Source of the DNA: Heterostelium multicystogenum
Taxonomy: Eukaryota > Evosea > Eumycetozoa > Acytosteliales > Acytosteliaceae
Assembly (NCBI GenBank): GCA_003667245.1
Contig: RCNN01000145.1
Span: 1 to 64,000 of the forward strand
Length of the DNA stretch: 64,000 nucleotides
Direction of reading: 5' to 3'
Part shown: piece by piece, positions 1 through 11,237 of the stretch
Layout of the letters: each line of letters opens with the position of its first letter
Position numbering within the stretch: the stretch's first letter is position 1
Position numbers and translations under genes: made by a program
The notes under the pieces: generated by a model
The model's database searches: none
What the model was told of the DNA's origin: nothing
What the model saw: only the letters and a program-made list of their open reading frames with translations

Positions 1-633
1 TTAGGTGGTTCGGTCATTCAATACAGACTAGATAGCCAGATATATGGTTTATGTCATGGCCATCAATAGCTCCCAATTCACTAACAACTGACGTGCTCAA
101 GTTGGTGCTATTTTTGGAGACATTGGTGCATATCTTAGAGTTTTCAACACATTCATTTCTGGTAACACTGCCCAATCATATGTTCAGCTGTATTTTTGCA
201 AAAAGCCTACCTATGCCAAATTGCTTCGACTGTCTTTTGAAAACAACACTATTTCCAATAGCACAGGCCTTGGCAGCAGCATCTACATCGCTGATGTTAT
301 CAACACAGTATGTTTAACAATGTTGCCTTCGAAGGTAAATCGAATGTTAGCACCCCATATACTGTGATTCCAGTGATTGGTTTTTAATGATGTCACTACA
401 GAAACAAAGACATTACTAACATGTGCATCTCACAAACTCATGCGCCATTGATGGAAAACATGAAAAGATTCTTTGTCATGCTCCCCCACAGAGAAAAAGA
501 AGGGTCTTTCCTCTGGACAAAAAGCAGGTATTGCAATTGGTGTAATTCTTGGTATTGCCTTGTGTTAGTTTTGATAGTTTATATCGTATACAAGAGACAC
601 CATAATCGTCATAAATACACTAGCTATCATTAA
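1..633 (+). pseudogene. Beta-helix membrane protein, 3' part, degraded copy 1
   Basis: This is the downstream part of a gene that enters from the left edge. No single frame is open. Pieces in alternating frames read as the same short beta-helix repeats (SGNT, ENNTISNS, SNST-like strands) seen in the copy at 2829-4374. The end (about 421-633) carries a damaged transmembrane segment and a basic His/Arg tail, KRHHNRHKYTSYH, nearly identical to the tail of the next copy. At least two or three frame changes are needed to join the pieces. Related dictyostelid proteins are secreted or surface beta-helix proteins of unknown role. Some breaks could be sequencing errors, as elsewhere in this window, but their density favours a decayed paralog. 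Confidence 0.55.
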
Positions 634-1002
634 TAAAACTAATTCTCATTATAATTAACTTTTTGGTGATTTGTGTATTTTTATAAATTGTTTCACTATG
701 TCATATCACTCATTTGAGAAAAAAGGGGAACTAAAAGGGTAGGTCATGGACATTTAAGCTGGAAACCTAGGATTCGACCAGAGACCACCATAACAGTTAA
801 ATACTCATTAGTAGAAAATTATTAGATATTTGTAGTTTTTTGGTTTTTAGAGAAGCTTCTACTTTTTGGAGAAATCATTACAAATATCTTTGATATTAAC
901 CAAAAAAATCTACTTAAACGAAACAAATAAATTGGGGGGACAGATCTGATTCTAAAGGAGTAATCTTCAAATTTCAATAGATATATATATATAATATAAA
1001 TA
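634..1002. other. Intergenic, no gene seen
   Basis: This is an AT-rich spacer between two tandem beta-helix copies. It contains no convincing reading frame or RNA gene. A short AT-alternating tract (ATATATATAT) lies about 40 bases before the next start codon. Confidence 0.6.
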
Positions 1003-2518
1003 ATGTTTAGTTTAAATTTTTATAGTTTATTATTTGTAGTGTTGAATTTGATCTTGTTTGATTTCATCACAACCAACTACCATTTATTTAAATTTCCATT
1101 AATGCAAACTATACAATGCCCTTGTGGGTGATAGTTTGGCAAACGCTTGTCCAAATATCAATAGTGCCCTTCTCTCTACCATGATTACCAACATCATATT
1201 GAATATGGGTAGTTACTTATATTCTGGACGAAACAATACCAATATCGCCTTCATCAACAAGACCATTACAGTGCAAGGCGACCAAAATGGATTCGCAACT
1301 ATTAGCAATGAATTCAGGTGGTAATCTCTTTACAATTTTAGATACTCTAGATTAACCAAGGAAAATACCACTTTGAATCTTCAGTATTTGAATCTTGTCA
1401 ATGGTACTGGCTTTTCATGGAGTCTATGGTGGTGCAATCTATGTGAATACAAACTTTTCCAATGTTAACCTGAACATTGACAATGTAGTCTTTAAAAATA
1501 ATGATGCTTGTATCAGGTGGCGCCATATATGCTAATTCACTAGCTCAAATGAATGTAACCATAACCCAATTGCAGTTTTACTGGTAACACCGGTACTTTA
1601 GGCTCAGTATTTTATTACATCAACTGCGTCTTATCTTTCAATTTCCAACTCTCAAATCATTGGAAAACAGTGCCTACAATAAGTATAGTTTATATATCGT
1701 TTAGGTGAAATCAAACTAAATAATGTTTTGATTAGCGGAAACACAGCTTATTTTGCAATTTTAAGATTGAAAGCAAACAGCACAGTAATATTCAAAGCAC
1801 TAATCTTTCAAATAACAATATTACAAGCGTTGTTGATCCAAACCAAGGAGCCATTATAATTATGACTGACACTGCTACAATCATTAATGGATCCACTATT
1901 TCCAATAATAATTGGGTGGTTTCTGCTGTCTCGTTCCTTTCCTCAAGTGGAATATTAGTGACAGATTCCAATGTGTCTGGTAATACTGGCGGAGTATATG
2001 GAGGTGCTTTTTTTATAAGTAAAGGAATAATGATAATTAAAAACTCGACACTTTCCTCTAACCATGTAAGTGTCTCTGGAGGATCCATCTTTATTAAAGA
2101 TGCAATTGCCATTTCCATTTCCAACTCTACTATTGAAGATAATTTAATCGACAATGGTGAAGGTAGTGCATTATATATTTATAATGTTAGTTTTACAAAC
2201 ATCACTGGAGTAGACTTTGCTGATAACTTGGAGAACCAAAACTTTAGTCCAATCTATTGTTCCATTTCTGGTGTTAACTTGGTTGACATTAAATCTAGCT
2301 CCCGTCTTGTATCATGTAGCAATTTGAAGGAGAGCAACAGTTGCACATACGTAGGAAACTATGAAATTACCAAGTGTTCAAAGAAACCAGGTCTTAGCCA
2401 CGGTGTTATCGCTGGTATTATCATTGGTTCAATAGCTGGATTACTTTTAATTATACTACTCATTTATATTATAAAAAAGAGACATCATAATCGTCATAAA
2501 TATCATAGTTATTATTGA
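1003..2518 (+). pseudogene. Beta-helix membrane protein, degraded copy 2
   Basis: This is the second tandem copy. It starts with a hydrophobic signal-like leader (MFSLNFYSLLFVVLNLILF). It then runs through a CG-x-SLxNxCPNINSAL block that matches the N-terminus of copy 3, but only across frame changes near 1127 (a GGG run) and 1315-1325, with more before 1860. From 1862 the frame is open to 2518 and gives 218 residues: beta-helix repeats (SNNxW, VSGNTGGVYGGAFF, STLSSNHVSVSGGS), a Cys-rich stretch, a transmembrane helix (GVIAGIIIGSIAGLLLIILL) and the basic tail KKRHHNRHKYHSYY. The fold and topology, with the lumenal beta-helix outside and a short basic tail inside, are inferred. It is either a pseudogene or a gene broken by sequence errors; I favour pseudogene because of the number of breaks. 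Confidence 0.55.
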
Positions 2519-2686
2519 TATTAATAAACGATAGATGATTTTGATGAATTGACGAAACTAATGACTCAATGGACAATCAATAGAAGTATTGATTATTTTA
2601 AAAACAGAATCAGATCTTTATTGGTCCAAAGGATAAAACTATAAAAGATATTTTGTCAAAAAAAAAAACAAAAAAACAACTTTATT

Positions 2687-2712
2687 GATTTATAAATGAT
2701 CATTTATAAATC
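2687..2712. repeat. Perfect 26-bp palindrome
   Basis: GATTTATAAATGA is followed directly by its exact reverse complement, with no loop. It lies 117 bases before the start codon of beta-helix copy 3. The core AAATGATCATTT (2694-2705) recurs at 2798-2809. Confidence 0.85.
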
Positions 2713-2796
2713 TGGGTGATATTGAGATACCTTTATAACAACAATATCTTCTGAAAAAATAACTTTACCATGATTTATATAATACGAACTAACTTA

Positions 2797-2810
2797 CAAA
2801 TGATCATTTG
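2797..2810. repeat. Perfect 14-bp palindrome, same core
   Basis: CAAATGATCATTTG equals its own reverse complement. It shares the 12-base core AAATGATCATTT with the larger palindrome 104 bases upstream. It ends 18 bases before the start codon of copy 3. Confidence 0.8.
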
Positions 2811-2828
2811 TTTAATACCTGTTTAGAT

Positions 2829-4374
2829 ATGAATACCAATCTATTATTTATTACTTTTCTATTTTATTATATTATTTCATCACAAGCTTTAGTGGTATAT
2901 GTTAATCCAAACAATGTTCACTATACTTCACCTTGCGGTGTTAGTCTAAATAATACATGTCCAGATATTAAAACAGCACTCTCTTCAACCAATGATACAA
3001 CTATCATCTTAATTCTATCTGGTGATAGATATTCAGGTGATAACAACACAAATATCAATTTAATAAATAGAGATGTAACACTGCAAGGTGATGTAAATAA
3101 TTCTCCAACCTTTGACCTTGGTTCAAAAGGAACATTCTTTATTATACAAGATTCCCTAGTAAATGGAACTACCAGCCTTGGACTTCATAATCTAAATATT
3201 GAAAATGGATCTGGATATCTTGTACAAAACATCACATATGGTGGTGTCATTTATTTAAACACCCAATTCTCCAACGCCAATTTGATCATGAATAATGTTC
3301 AAGCCAAAAAGAGCATTGCCGATTATGGAGGAGTAGCATCTATAACTTCTCAAGCTATAGTGAATGTAACCATTTTCAATTCAACTCTATTAAGTAACAC
3401 TGCCATCAGAGGTGCTGCCTTAGATATAAATTCCCCTTCAAGTTTCTTAAACATATCTAAATCCGAAGTTCTTTTTAACAAAGCAACAGATAGTATCATA
3501 TCCTCTGACTCTGTCGTCAGCTTATATAGTATAATTATCAGTTCAAACACTGCAAATTCTACCATCTTACGATTTAGAAACAATGTTTTGTTTCAAGGAT
3601 TGTCCTTTGTTGAAAATAAGGTAATAGGCTCTACTGGTTTGATGGTTATCCCTAATAATGCCCATATAGAGTTAATTGGAAATACTGCAACAGTAATTGA
3701 TTCCAACTTTAGCTATAATTCAGGCTCAATATCTACATTCTCATTCTACTCCAGTGGAAGTTTATTTATGAACAGCACTACTTTCAATAGCAATTCAAAG
3801 GCCAACTTTGGTGGAGCTCTCAAGGTAGTCAAAGGAGTTGCTTATATTAATGGTTGCTCATTTTCAGGGAACCAAGCAGAATTTGGTGGAGCAATCTATC
3901 TTGCAAGTGCAGTTGGTCTTGTCATTTCAAACTCTACTTTTGAAGATAATCAGGTGAGTTTGGATGGAGATGCCAGTGTATTGTTCCTAAATAGTGCATT
4001 GACTACCGTAGAATTCAACAATGTGAACTTTAAAGGAAATACCAATAGCAAATTGATTGATATGGTCTATTGTTCATATGCCAATATAAGTTTTAGTAAT
4101 ATCGAAACAGACACCCAATATGTAGCTACTTGTACGGCACCCGGTTTTATTAATCAAAACGAATGTTTTTTATTCTGGAAACTATGGAGAAAAATTATGC
4201 CAGTCCACACCCTCATCTGATGAGAGTTCAAAGACAAATCATTCATTGAATGATGGAAAGTTGGCTGGAATTATCATTGGTTCCGCTGTGGGTTTCCTTA
4301 TTATTGTTCTTTTCATATACATCATTTATAAGAGACACCAAAATCGTTCAAAGTATCTTAGAATCACAAGATAA
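2829..4374 (+). CDS. Parallel beta-helix single-pass membrane protein (copy 3)
   Basis: This is the best-preserved copy of the tandem family, about 515 residues. I chose the ATG at 2829 because it gives a clean signal peptide (MNTNLLFITFLFYYIISSQA). The ectodomain has one Cys pair region (CGVSLNNTC) and then many 20-25-residue Asn/Ser-rich strands with GG-A turns (YGGVIYLNT, FGGALKVV, FGGAIYLAS). These are typical of right-handed beta-helix (pectin-lyase-fold) repeats. It is rich in N-x-S/T sites, so it is probably glycosylated. The frame breaks in a run of six T at 4166-4171. Skipping one T leads into a Ser-rich linker, a transmembrane helix (about 4255-4325) and the tail YKRHQNRSKYLRITR, matching the other copies. 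The ligand and function are unknown. Confidence 0.75.
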
Positions 4375-4420
4375 AATAAATATACTTAATGTCTAGATCT
4401 AAACCGTTTTATTGCTTAAG

Positions 4421-7400
4421 CTATTGATTTTGTCTTTGAGTACTTGTGAGATTTTGAAGTGACATTGTTAAAATCTCTGATTTTAAACGAGATAGACGCT
4501 CCTCATTCAAGTACAGTGGATTACCACGTTGAAAGCCAAAATCTTCAGATCCATGTTGATCGAGATAGATGCTGTGGCACCACAGCTTAACAGTCGATTT
4601 GTTTATAATGAGCACTACAGTCTTTGCAAACACAAAGATAATGCCAAAACCACCACCTCCGCCACATTTTTGAGCATGCTTGACATATTCATCAACTTCG
4701 CACAGATACGCACCACAAAGCAGGCAGAGCGATGGATTCAAACCAATTGGTTTCTTCTTACATATGTCACATGTTTTTTTGGAAGACTCCAAGTAGAAAT
4801 GGTGATAGTCATGTTGTAGTTTAGTAAGCTGGAATTCCTTGTAGCTCCAAATTGTAGGTGTCAATGGTAATCTTGATGAAGAACTATCTTCTCCAACCCA
4901 TAGATGGTAACAATACTCTAGTAATCGGTAATCATTACTCTTTAGCTCATCAAGAAAGCCTGTTAGTTGAAGTGAGTTGGAAATTGAATTGTACTGAATT
5001 TCAATTGGCTCTCCAAATGATTCTATTTGTATCCTTGTTGATTGTTGTTCAATTATCTTCACAAGTAGATACAGCTTTCTTAGGAAGGGCATTATCAAAA
5101 ACATTAGCTCTCTGTCGAATTGGTTTATCGATTGTTTTCAACTGGACTAAACTATTGCATCTCTGAAGTAGGAAAACAGTAAGCAATCATAATTTATAAA
5201 TTGGTTGATTTGAAAGAATACAAACATTTAGGAGTAATAATGATTGTAAAATGGTTGAGGTAAAGAACAATTTAATCAAATCGAATAGATTATTGGTCTT
5301 AAATTGATCGGTTGGTAATCTTTCATTCAGTAGATACATTCTCAAGAACATTCCAAACATATCTAGATTTAAGAAGTCAGATATTCTTTCGCTTGTTGAG
5401 AATATGCTACTTAAAATCATATGCAATGATTGATTATTCGTAGAATGCTTTTCATTATACTGCTCCTGTGCTGTAAATTTCAACAGTGATTGTAAAGCAA
5501 ATAAATCTTGGTGAGCAATCGATTCGATGTTGGAAGTTCTCCTATTTAATTCTAAAATGGTTATTGATGATATAACCTGTTCAGTTATGTTAGTAAGAAT
5601 GTGGGTGAATCATATTGAATATTTATCTATTTGTTACCATTGATAATAAATGATCAGGCTGTATTTCTTCCTGGGGCTTAATATTGAACTCCGCTTGTTT
5701 AGCATTAAATGCTTCCAGCCATCCCATCAAATTTGAAGATGATTGCAAACTTAGCAGCGGAGTTAATGGTTGCTCTATATATGGAATATGTGTATTTACT
5801 AATCTTCTGCATGCTGGACAATTGAATTTCTGGTCTTTTAGCTTTTCAAGGCATTCCAAATGCATTGAATGTGAACAAAATGTTATAAAAGAACTATCTT
5901 TTCTATGAATATCTCTAAATAATTCATATTCAATGTCATTATTACTAATATTATTATTATCATTTGTACTATTAGTTGTTGTGATAGATTCCAAATGAGA
6001 AAGTAATGAATTTTTTTTGAAGATATGCAAGGAGAGCAAATGGTTTCTTCTTTGGTACTAAATCTTCTTTACATAAAACACAACAACCATAATTTTGAGA
6101 CTCCTCCTCTTCTTCAAAATCATCCTCCATATCCTCAAGAAAATTTGCTTGTTGCTTGGCAAATTTGGAAATGATTTCCAATTGTCTCTTTCTTGCAATC
6201 TCTTTTGCTTGTTCTGCTCCTATATTTGAATTGTTGCTACTACTATTGATAGTAATATTATTAATGATGCTGTCATTATTAGGTATAAATTGTTTAACTA
6301 GTGGATGATCTAAACAATCCTTGATATTCTGATGATGTGATTCGAAATGGTTTGATTTCAACATTAGAGTGAGCAAACTATAAAGAGAATGGCATGTTGT
6401 TGTCGAAAGTGGTGCTGAAATTGGTTTGATAGGATGGAATAGATTGAAGAGGAAATCCGTTGTATGATAACCAAACTCAAAGTGTTTGGGGAATGTCGGC
6501 TTAGATTTCATTGAGCTCTCGACAAGGGTGGAAGTATTGGGTGCTAACTTATAGATTCTTAAAATCAGCTTGATGAGATATATACAGTTGGTAAGGAGCA
6601 GATCGGAGAATTTTCCGCTACCACTAAGACTATTGTAAATAACCACATATATTATGCTGTGTAGAATGTCACAATTGAGTAACTGATCAGTTCCACTATA
6701 GCAAGGAAGAGTGGGTGGTATAGAATCAAGGTATTTTGAGTGGTCAGGGTACAAGTTGTATTCGCCTCGTTTTGTGGCATCACTCACAAGATTATGATAG
6801 CGCTCTGAAGACATTTGTACTTCTTGTCGTGTGTAGTGAGGATAAAATGGTGTCCACTCTGCCCATGATTGTGGTTTTAATTCATATTTTCCAGAATCAG
6901 TGGTCGTTGGAGGGTGAAAAGTTGCAACTTCGCTCAAAATGGAATCAAATTTAGCACCAACTCTTTCAAACAACTCTACATGTCTCTGAAATATATCTCC
7001 ATGCTTCATTCTACCATTTACCGCCAAGTGATGAATAATTTCAATTCGAGTGGCATCCTCGAATGTTTTTGATGCAAGACGTGTACGATCTGTAACCATT
7101 CCGATGATCAGAGAGGTCATGTCCTCGGCCACAATGACATTTGCTTTATCAGAGTCTGATTGTTTTGCTGCGATACTGCTACTATCCAACGAGACTGTCT
7201 TGGAAATCGTTCCATCAAGTGTGAACCAAGTTGCCAATTCGTTACGGTCCAAAAGCTGTGCATAAAACTCGACAGGTGGCATACAACTGGCAACATACTG
7301 GAGAAGGAAGAAATCATTATGTGACATTTCATAAGTGTGTAAATAGGTATATGATTGAAACTTTACAGACTGGCCATTTCGAACCCAGAGTCCAGCGTGA

Positions 7401-9114
7401 ATCTGTGAAACCAACACTCTGACTCGTAATAGCGGGTCAATTAATAACGACGGGCTGACTCGAATCGGTGAAGAAGACAATACAACGGTAGGATGTATTC
7501 CAAGTCTTGATGACATTTGGAGAAGAATAGTTGTGAGTGATCTGTGCATAGGGAGATGGAAGGAGACCGGTTGTTTAGAGACACAATAATCTGGAATAAC
7601 AGAACCACGGATACCTTTTTTCCAAGTTGTTTTTGGTGTGTAGTACTGGTGTATGAGTCGGTAGAGATTGTCGATATATACTTGAATATGATGCGCACCA
7701 TGCGGTTGCTCACGGAAATGCTTACCCAAAGGTGAGAATATACATTTCCTATAGTAATATTCGATTAAGAATCTCTGAGTCCAAGTTTCATCTTCGTACT
7801 CGGCCATGGCGGCTCTTATGATTGAACCCATGTCCTGTGTCAGAAACAATGCTTTTTGAAGCAACAGTATCTGAGCAGGGTTTTCCAACAACCAAAGAAA
7901 ACTTGATTTATTTCTAATAATACAACTATTTAGTAGCCGGTTAGTATGAGCCGATGACAACATAGATAGATTTAAATATACTTACCATATATCGGATAAA
8001 GGTCTAAAGTATTGCTTTTCCTTCATTATCTTTTGTTTAAAATCGATTTGGCCATCTACCATTGCCGATTCAAATGTTTTTAATAGGTTATTTACAATGT
8101 GTATCATATCTGGAGGCATACTAATTAGTTGGTTGTATATGATGATTGGATTGCTGAAGATACATACTATTGGTGGATACTATTTTATAGGCAACAGAAT
8201 CGGAGGAGAACAATTGAATAGTAAGGTTAAATACTGTATTTCTCTGGTGTTTAGCAGTTAGCTTTCTGATGAATTCGTAGTTCTCTGCAAGGTAAATTGC
8301 CAAATCATCACGCAACTCTGTAGAAATGAAGAGGGAGACGATAACTCTTTCCAACTGCTCATTGCCAAGTGTCATTAGCTGCAAGACATTGTAGAATATT
8401 CTATTGAGAGCTGATCTTTCGTTCAGCTTTAATACCTCTCCAATACACAACGATAATTTATCACCAAAGACATCTATCAATTTTGCAATTAGATTGATCA
8501 AACAGTCTATAAACTCTTGTTCTTTGTTGAATGTCCATACGTCCGTCGATGGTGTAATGCTTGCCACTATTCCATTTCCACTGTTTGTCAAACTGTTGTT
8601 GCTGTTGAGGAGCTTGAATTCGTTGATTAGAAGCACAACGATCGTCCTACAATACTGCGGTAACTCGATTTTGAGCTGCAGCGTTACGCGCATTAACACC
8701 GTGCCTCTCGCAATATCCCTCGGGTTTCCAAGCAGATTCATCACCACAGTCGCAGCATCCACGCACCGACTGCACCAGCCTGTAACTATGTCCGACATGC
8801 TGCTCCTCGCGAAAACAATCGACACAAATCGCACAGTTATCGTCGACCTGACACTCTCGACACTTGTAAATGAAGCTATCGGAATTCCACACATTGTTGC
8901 ACCGCTTCCTCTGACTGCTCACTGAGTAACAGTCGAGCAACTGCTGATAGGTAACAAACTTTGACTCTGATATGACATAGCTGAATATATCCAAGATAGC
9001 GTTTGTAGTATAGTCATCAATCAGCTCTGCAACGATGCTTGAATTTGCCAATTTTATCTTATTAATAACTATCTTTAGCTGATCATTTTCAAAATTTAAT
9101 ATATTATTTTCCAT
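4421..9114 (-). CDS. UBR-box E3 ubiquitin ligase (N-recognin, UBR1-type)
   Basis: This is a large ligase of about 1,450-1,500 residues that recognises destabilising N-terminal residues (N-degrons). Near the N-terminus (about residues 75-140) is a UBR box: spaced Cys/His pairs ending in CDCGDESAWKPEGYCERHG. A long helical middle follows. Then comes a RING-like module split by a low-complexity insert (CCVLCKEDL ... CSHSMHLECL ... CPACRRLVNTHIPYI). The C-terminal autoinhibitory-type domain has CDICKK, CLLCGAYLC, YLDQHGSEDFGFQRGNPLYL. Introns are visible at about 7926-7985 and 5577-5637, and probably one near 5160-5210. Frame breaks occur near 8650, at a T8 run at 6011-6018, and near 5085. The start is the ATG at 9114. 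All signature domains of the family remain in order, so I read it as one functional gene with sequence errors. Confidence 0.85.
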
Positions 9115-10004
9115 ATGTACATGAGATATTATTGGTAGTATATCTTTTATAAATCGATGGTAATCGACAAAAATAGAAAACTTCTTGGGATGATAATACC
9201 AACTTTTATTTTTTTTTAATTTAATTAAAAAACATTATTTTCCAAAGATTAATTTTTGAAAATTACTTTATTTTAAAATAAACAAGCAGGTAACCTTGTA
9301 GTTAATAATATTCCACAATTCATGAAAAGTAAGTTGGAATTCGAATTCTACTTGTTATTTAACAACTTTTGAAACTTTAAAATTCAACGAACTTGTATTT
9401 TGATGATGTTTAACTTTCTTTTCAAAAGAATACTCTGATCTGTTACTTTTCACAAGATGTATTATAGGAACTAGACCTTCCAATACTAAATGTTTGTTTT
9501 TTAAAAGTAGTAGAATAGAAAAGTCAAAAAATGGATAAATGTAAATGAACATTTCATTCCCCTCATTTTATCTTTATTTGTCTTTGATAAAAATAAATTA
9601 TCAGTTTTTGAAAAAACCTCTTTAAATATTGCATGGTTGATGTCATTTTTTTGTATTTTTACAAAGGGTAGACTTAATCTAGTAAAACATGTCGAACATT
9701 AATTAAGTTATCGGGGTTTTGATTTTAGATTAGATAGTGAAAATCTTTTATTTTCACAGTAATTTTGGCAAATTCCAAAGAATGGCAAAAAACAAAAATC
9801 TCATTTAGGAAGGAATTGCTCCTTGTCGATTGATGTAAATATCAAGGTTAAAATATCACTAAAATTCTTTCAATTATTCATCAAAATTTGATTTTAATGG
9901 AACATTTGTAGAGCTCTTAAGATAAAAAGCAAATTTACATTTGATCAATCCATCTTATTTAGATTTCATGTAATGTTTTTATAAATCAAATAAAACAAAA
10001 AATA
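9115..10004. other. Intergenic between divergent genes
   Basis: This AT-rich DNA lies between the 5' end of the UBR ligase and the start of the secreted-protein gene, so it should hold both promoters. A short open frame on the minus strand (9355-9552) has no family features and I do not regard it as a gene. No RNA gene was recognised. Confidence 0.5.
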
Positions 10005-11014
10005 ATGTCATCTATCAATAATCTTTACCTGTTATTCTTTATATTCTGTTTCTTGAATGTATGTATAAAAATTACACTACTGTAGTATTCTATAGACTAT
10101 CAGAATAAAAGGAGTGGGAACTCATTTTATGATATTAATATTAATTTAGGTCATAAGCTGTCAACAACCAAATCAACTTGGAGTGTATACATTTGATGAT
10201 TCATGGCAATATACTGTCATTGACTTGGTAACAGGAAACACCAATAAAACACAATCTGTTTCTTTGGATCCCAATGGTATTCTTTTCTCAACCTTGAATA
10301 TCTCTGATAATGGAGATAATGTCCTGTCTATAATTGCAAATGGAAATATATTTTCCCTATCGACTTTCAATACATTGGTATGTAGTTAATTCTTCCAAAA
10401 TAACCCTTTTATTGACACTCACATTATTATAGGACAATCAATTCAATAGTCTAAGTAATGTCACAAATGATATTACTTTTGAATTTCAATTCCAACCAGT
10501 TTCTTTCAATCACGTTACCAATAAAGCCTATGCAATTTGTATTGTACAAGTGGCATTCAGTGACATGTTGACAATCATGGAATTCAATTTTATCAACCAT
10601 CAAACGAGTTTATTTGAAATAAGAGAGAATATTGATCTCAGTGGATTACCAATTGGTGTCTTTGACTCAGACTCCAATATTTTCTATACCTATGTGGCCG
10701 ACAAGAATCAAGTTCAATACCTATTATCGCACAATATGGCTTCCCAAAAGGACAATATCTTCCAACTTAATATTCCATACTCTGATGGAGAGGCATCACT
10801 TTTCTACTATGACTACAGCCTTTACTTGTGCCAGTTGTCAGCTGATACCGGTGCCGCAGTTATCTATAAGGTCAACACAACATCCATGGATCTGACGACC
10901 ATATACTCTGGATCCAACACCTTTTTCCTCGGAATGATGACTCCATTCTACCTGAGCAATAATTTCATAGCGGTCATCAATCAAAATGAAAATCAACAAC
11001 CCAATATCAATTGA
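10005..11014 (+). CDS. Secreted protein of unknown function
   Basis: Three exons (10005-10058, 10150-10377, 10433-11014) join in frame. They encode about 287 residues beginning with a signal peptide, MSSINNLYLLFFIFCFLNV, split by the first intron. Both introns have GTATGT donors and AG acceptors. The mature protein starts near CQQPNQLGVYTF and has a repeated pattern of short beta-strands with aromatic residues (YTFDDSW, FYYDYSLYLCQL, VIYKVNTTSMDL). This resembles a beta-propeller or other all-beta extracellular domain, but I cannot assign a family. Several N-x-S/T sites fit secretion. It has no transmembrane anchor or obvious catalytic motif. It lies between two minus-strand genes and is transcribed toward the F-box gene. 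Confidence 0.7.
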
Positions 11015-11237
11015 CTATATTAACCTTGACACACTATTGGTTACTAAATAGTACAGGTATAAACAATAACATTCCCAAATCTAAAGATGGATATTATTTT
11101 GGTAAAATGTATACAACATTTTAGATTATAATAAAAACCTCACTTTATCTATGTTTTTATCGTTAAAACTAAAATACTAATCTAGTCTATGGCAACTAGA
11201 TCTAGATTATACTTTTGACAATTTTATTAATCAAGTT

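Larger units (their letters stand above)
2519..2828. promoter_or_regulatory. Upstream region of beta-helix copy 3
   Basis: This spacer separates copy 2 from the start codon at 2829. It contains an A-rich homopolymer stretch at about 2659-2680 and two palindromes that share the core AAATGATCATTT, listed separately. A promoter role is inferred only from position. Confidence 0.35.

Noticed and set aside
735..790. Possible tRNA because of a GGATTCGACC sequence
   Set aside because: No acceptor stem, D-arm or anticodon arm can be placed around it on either strand.
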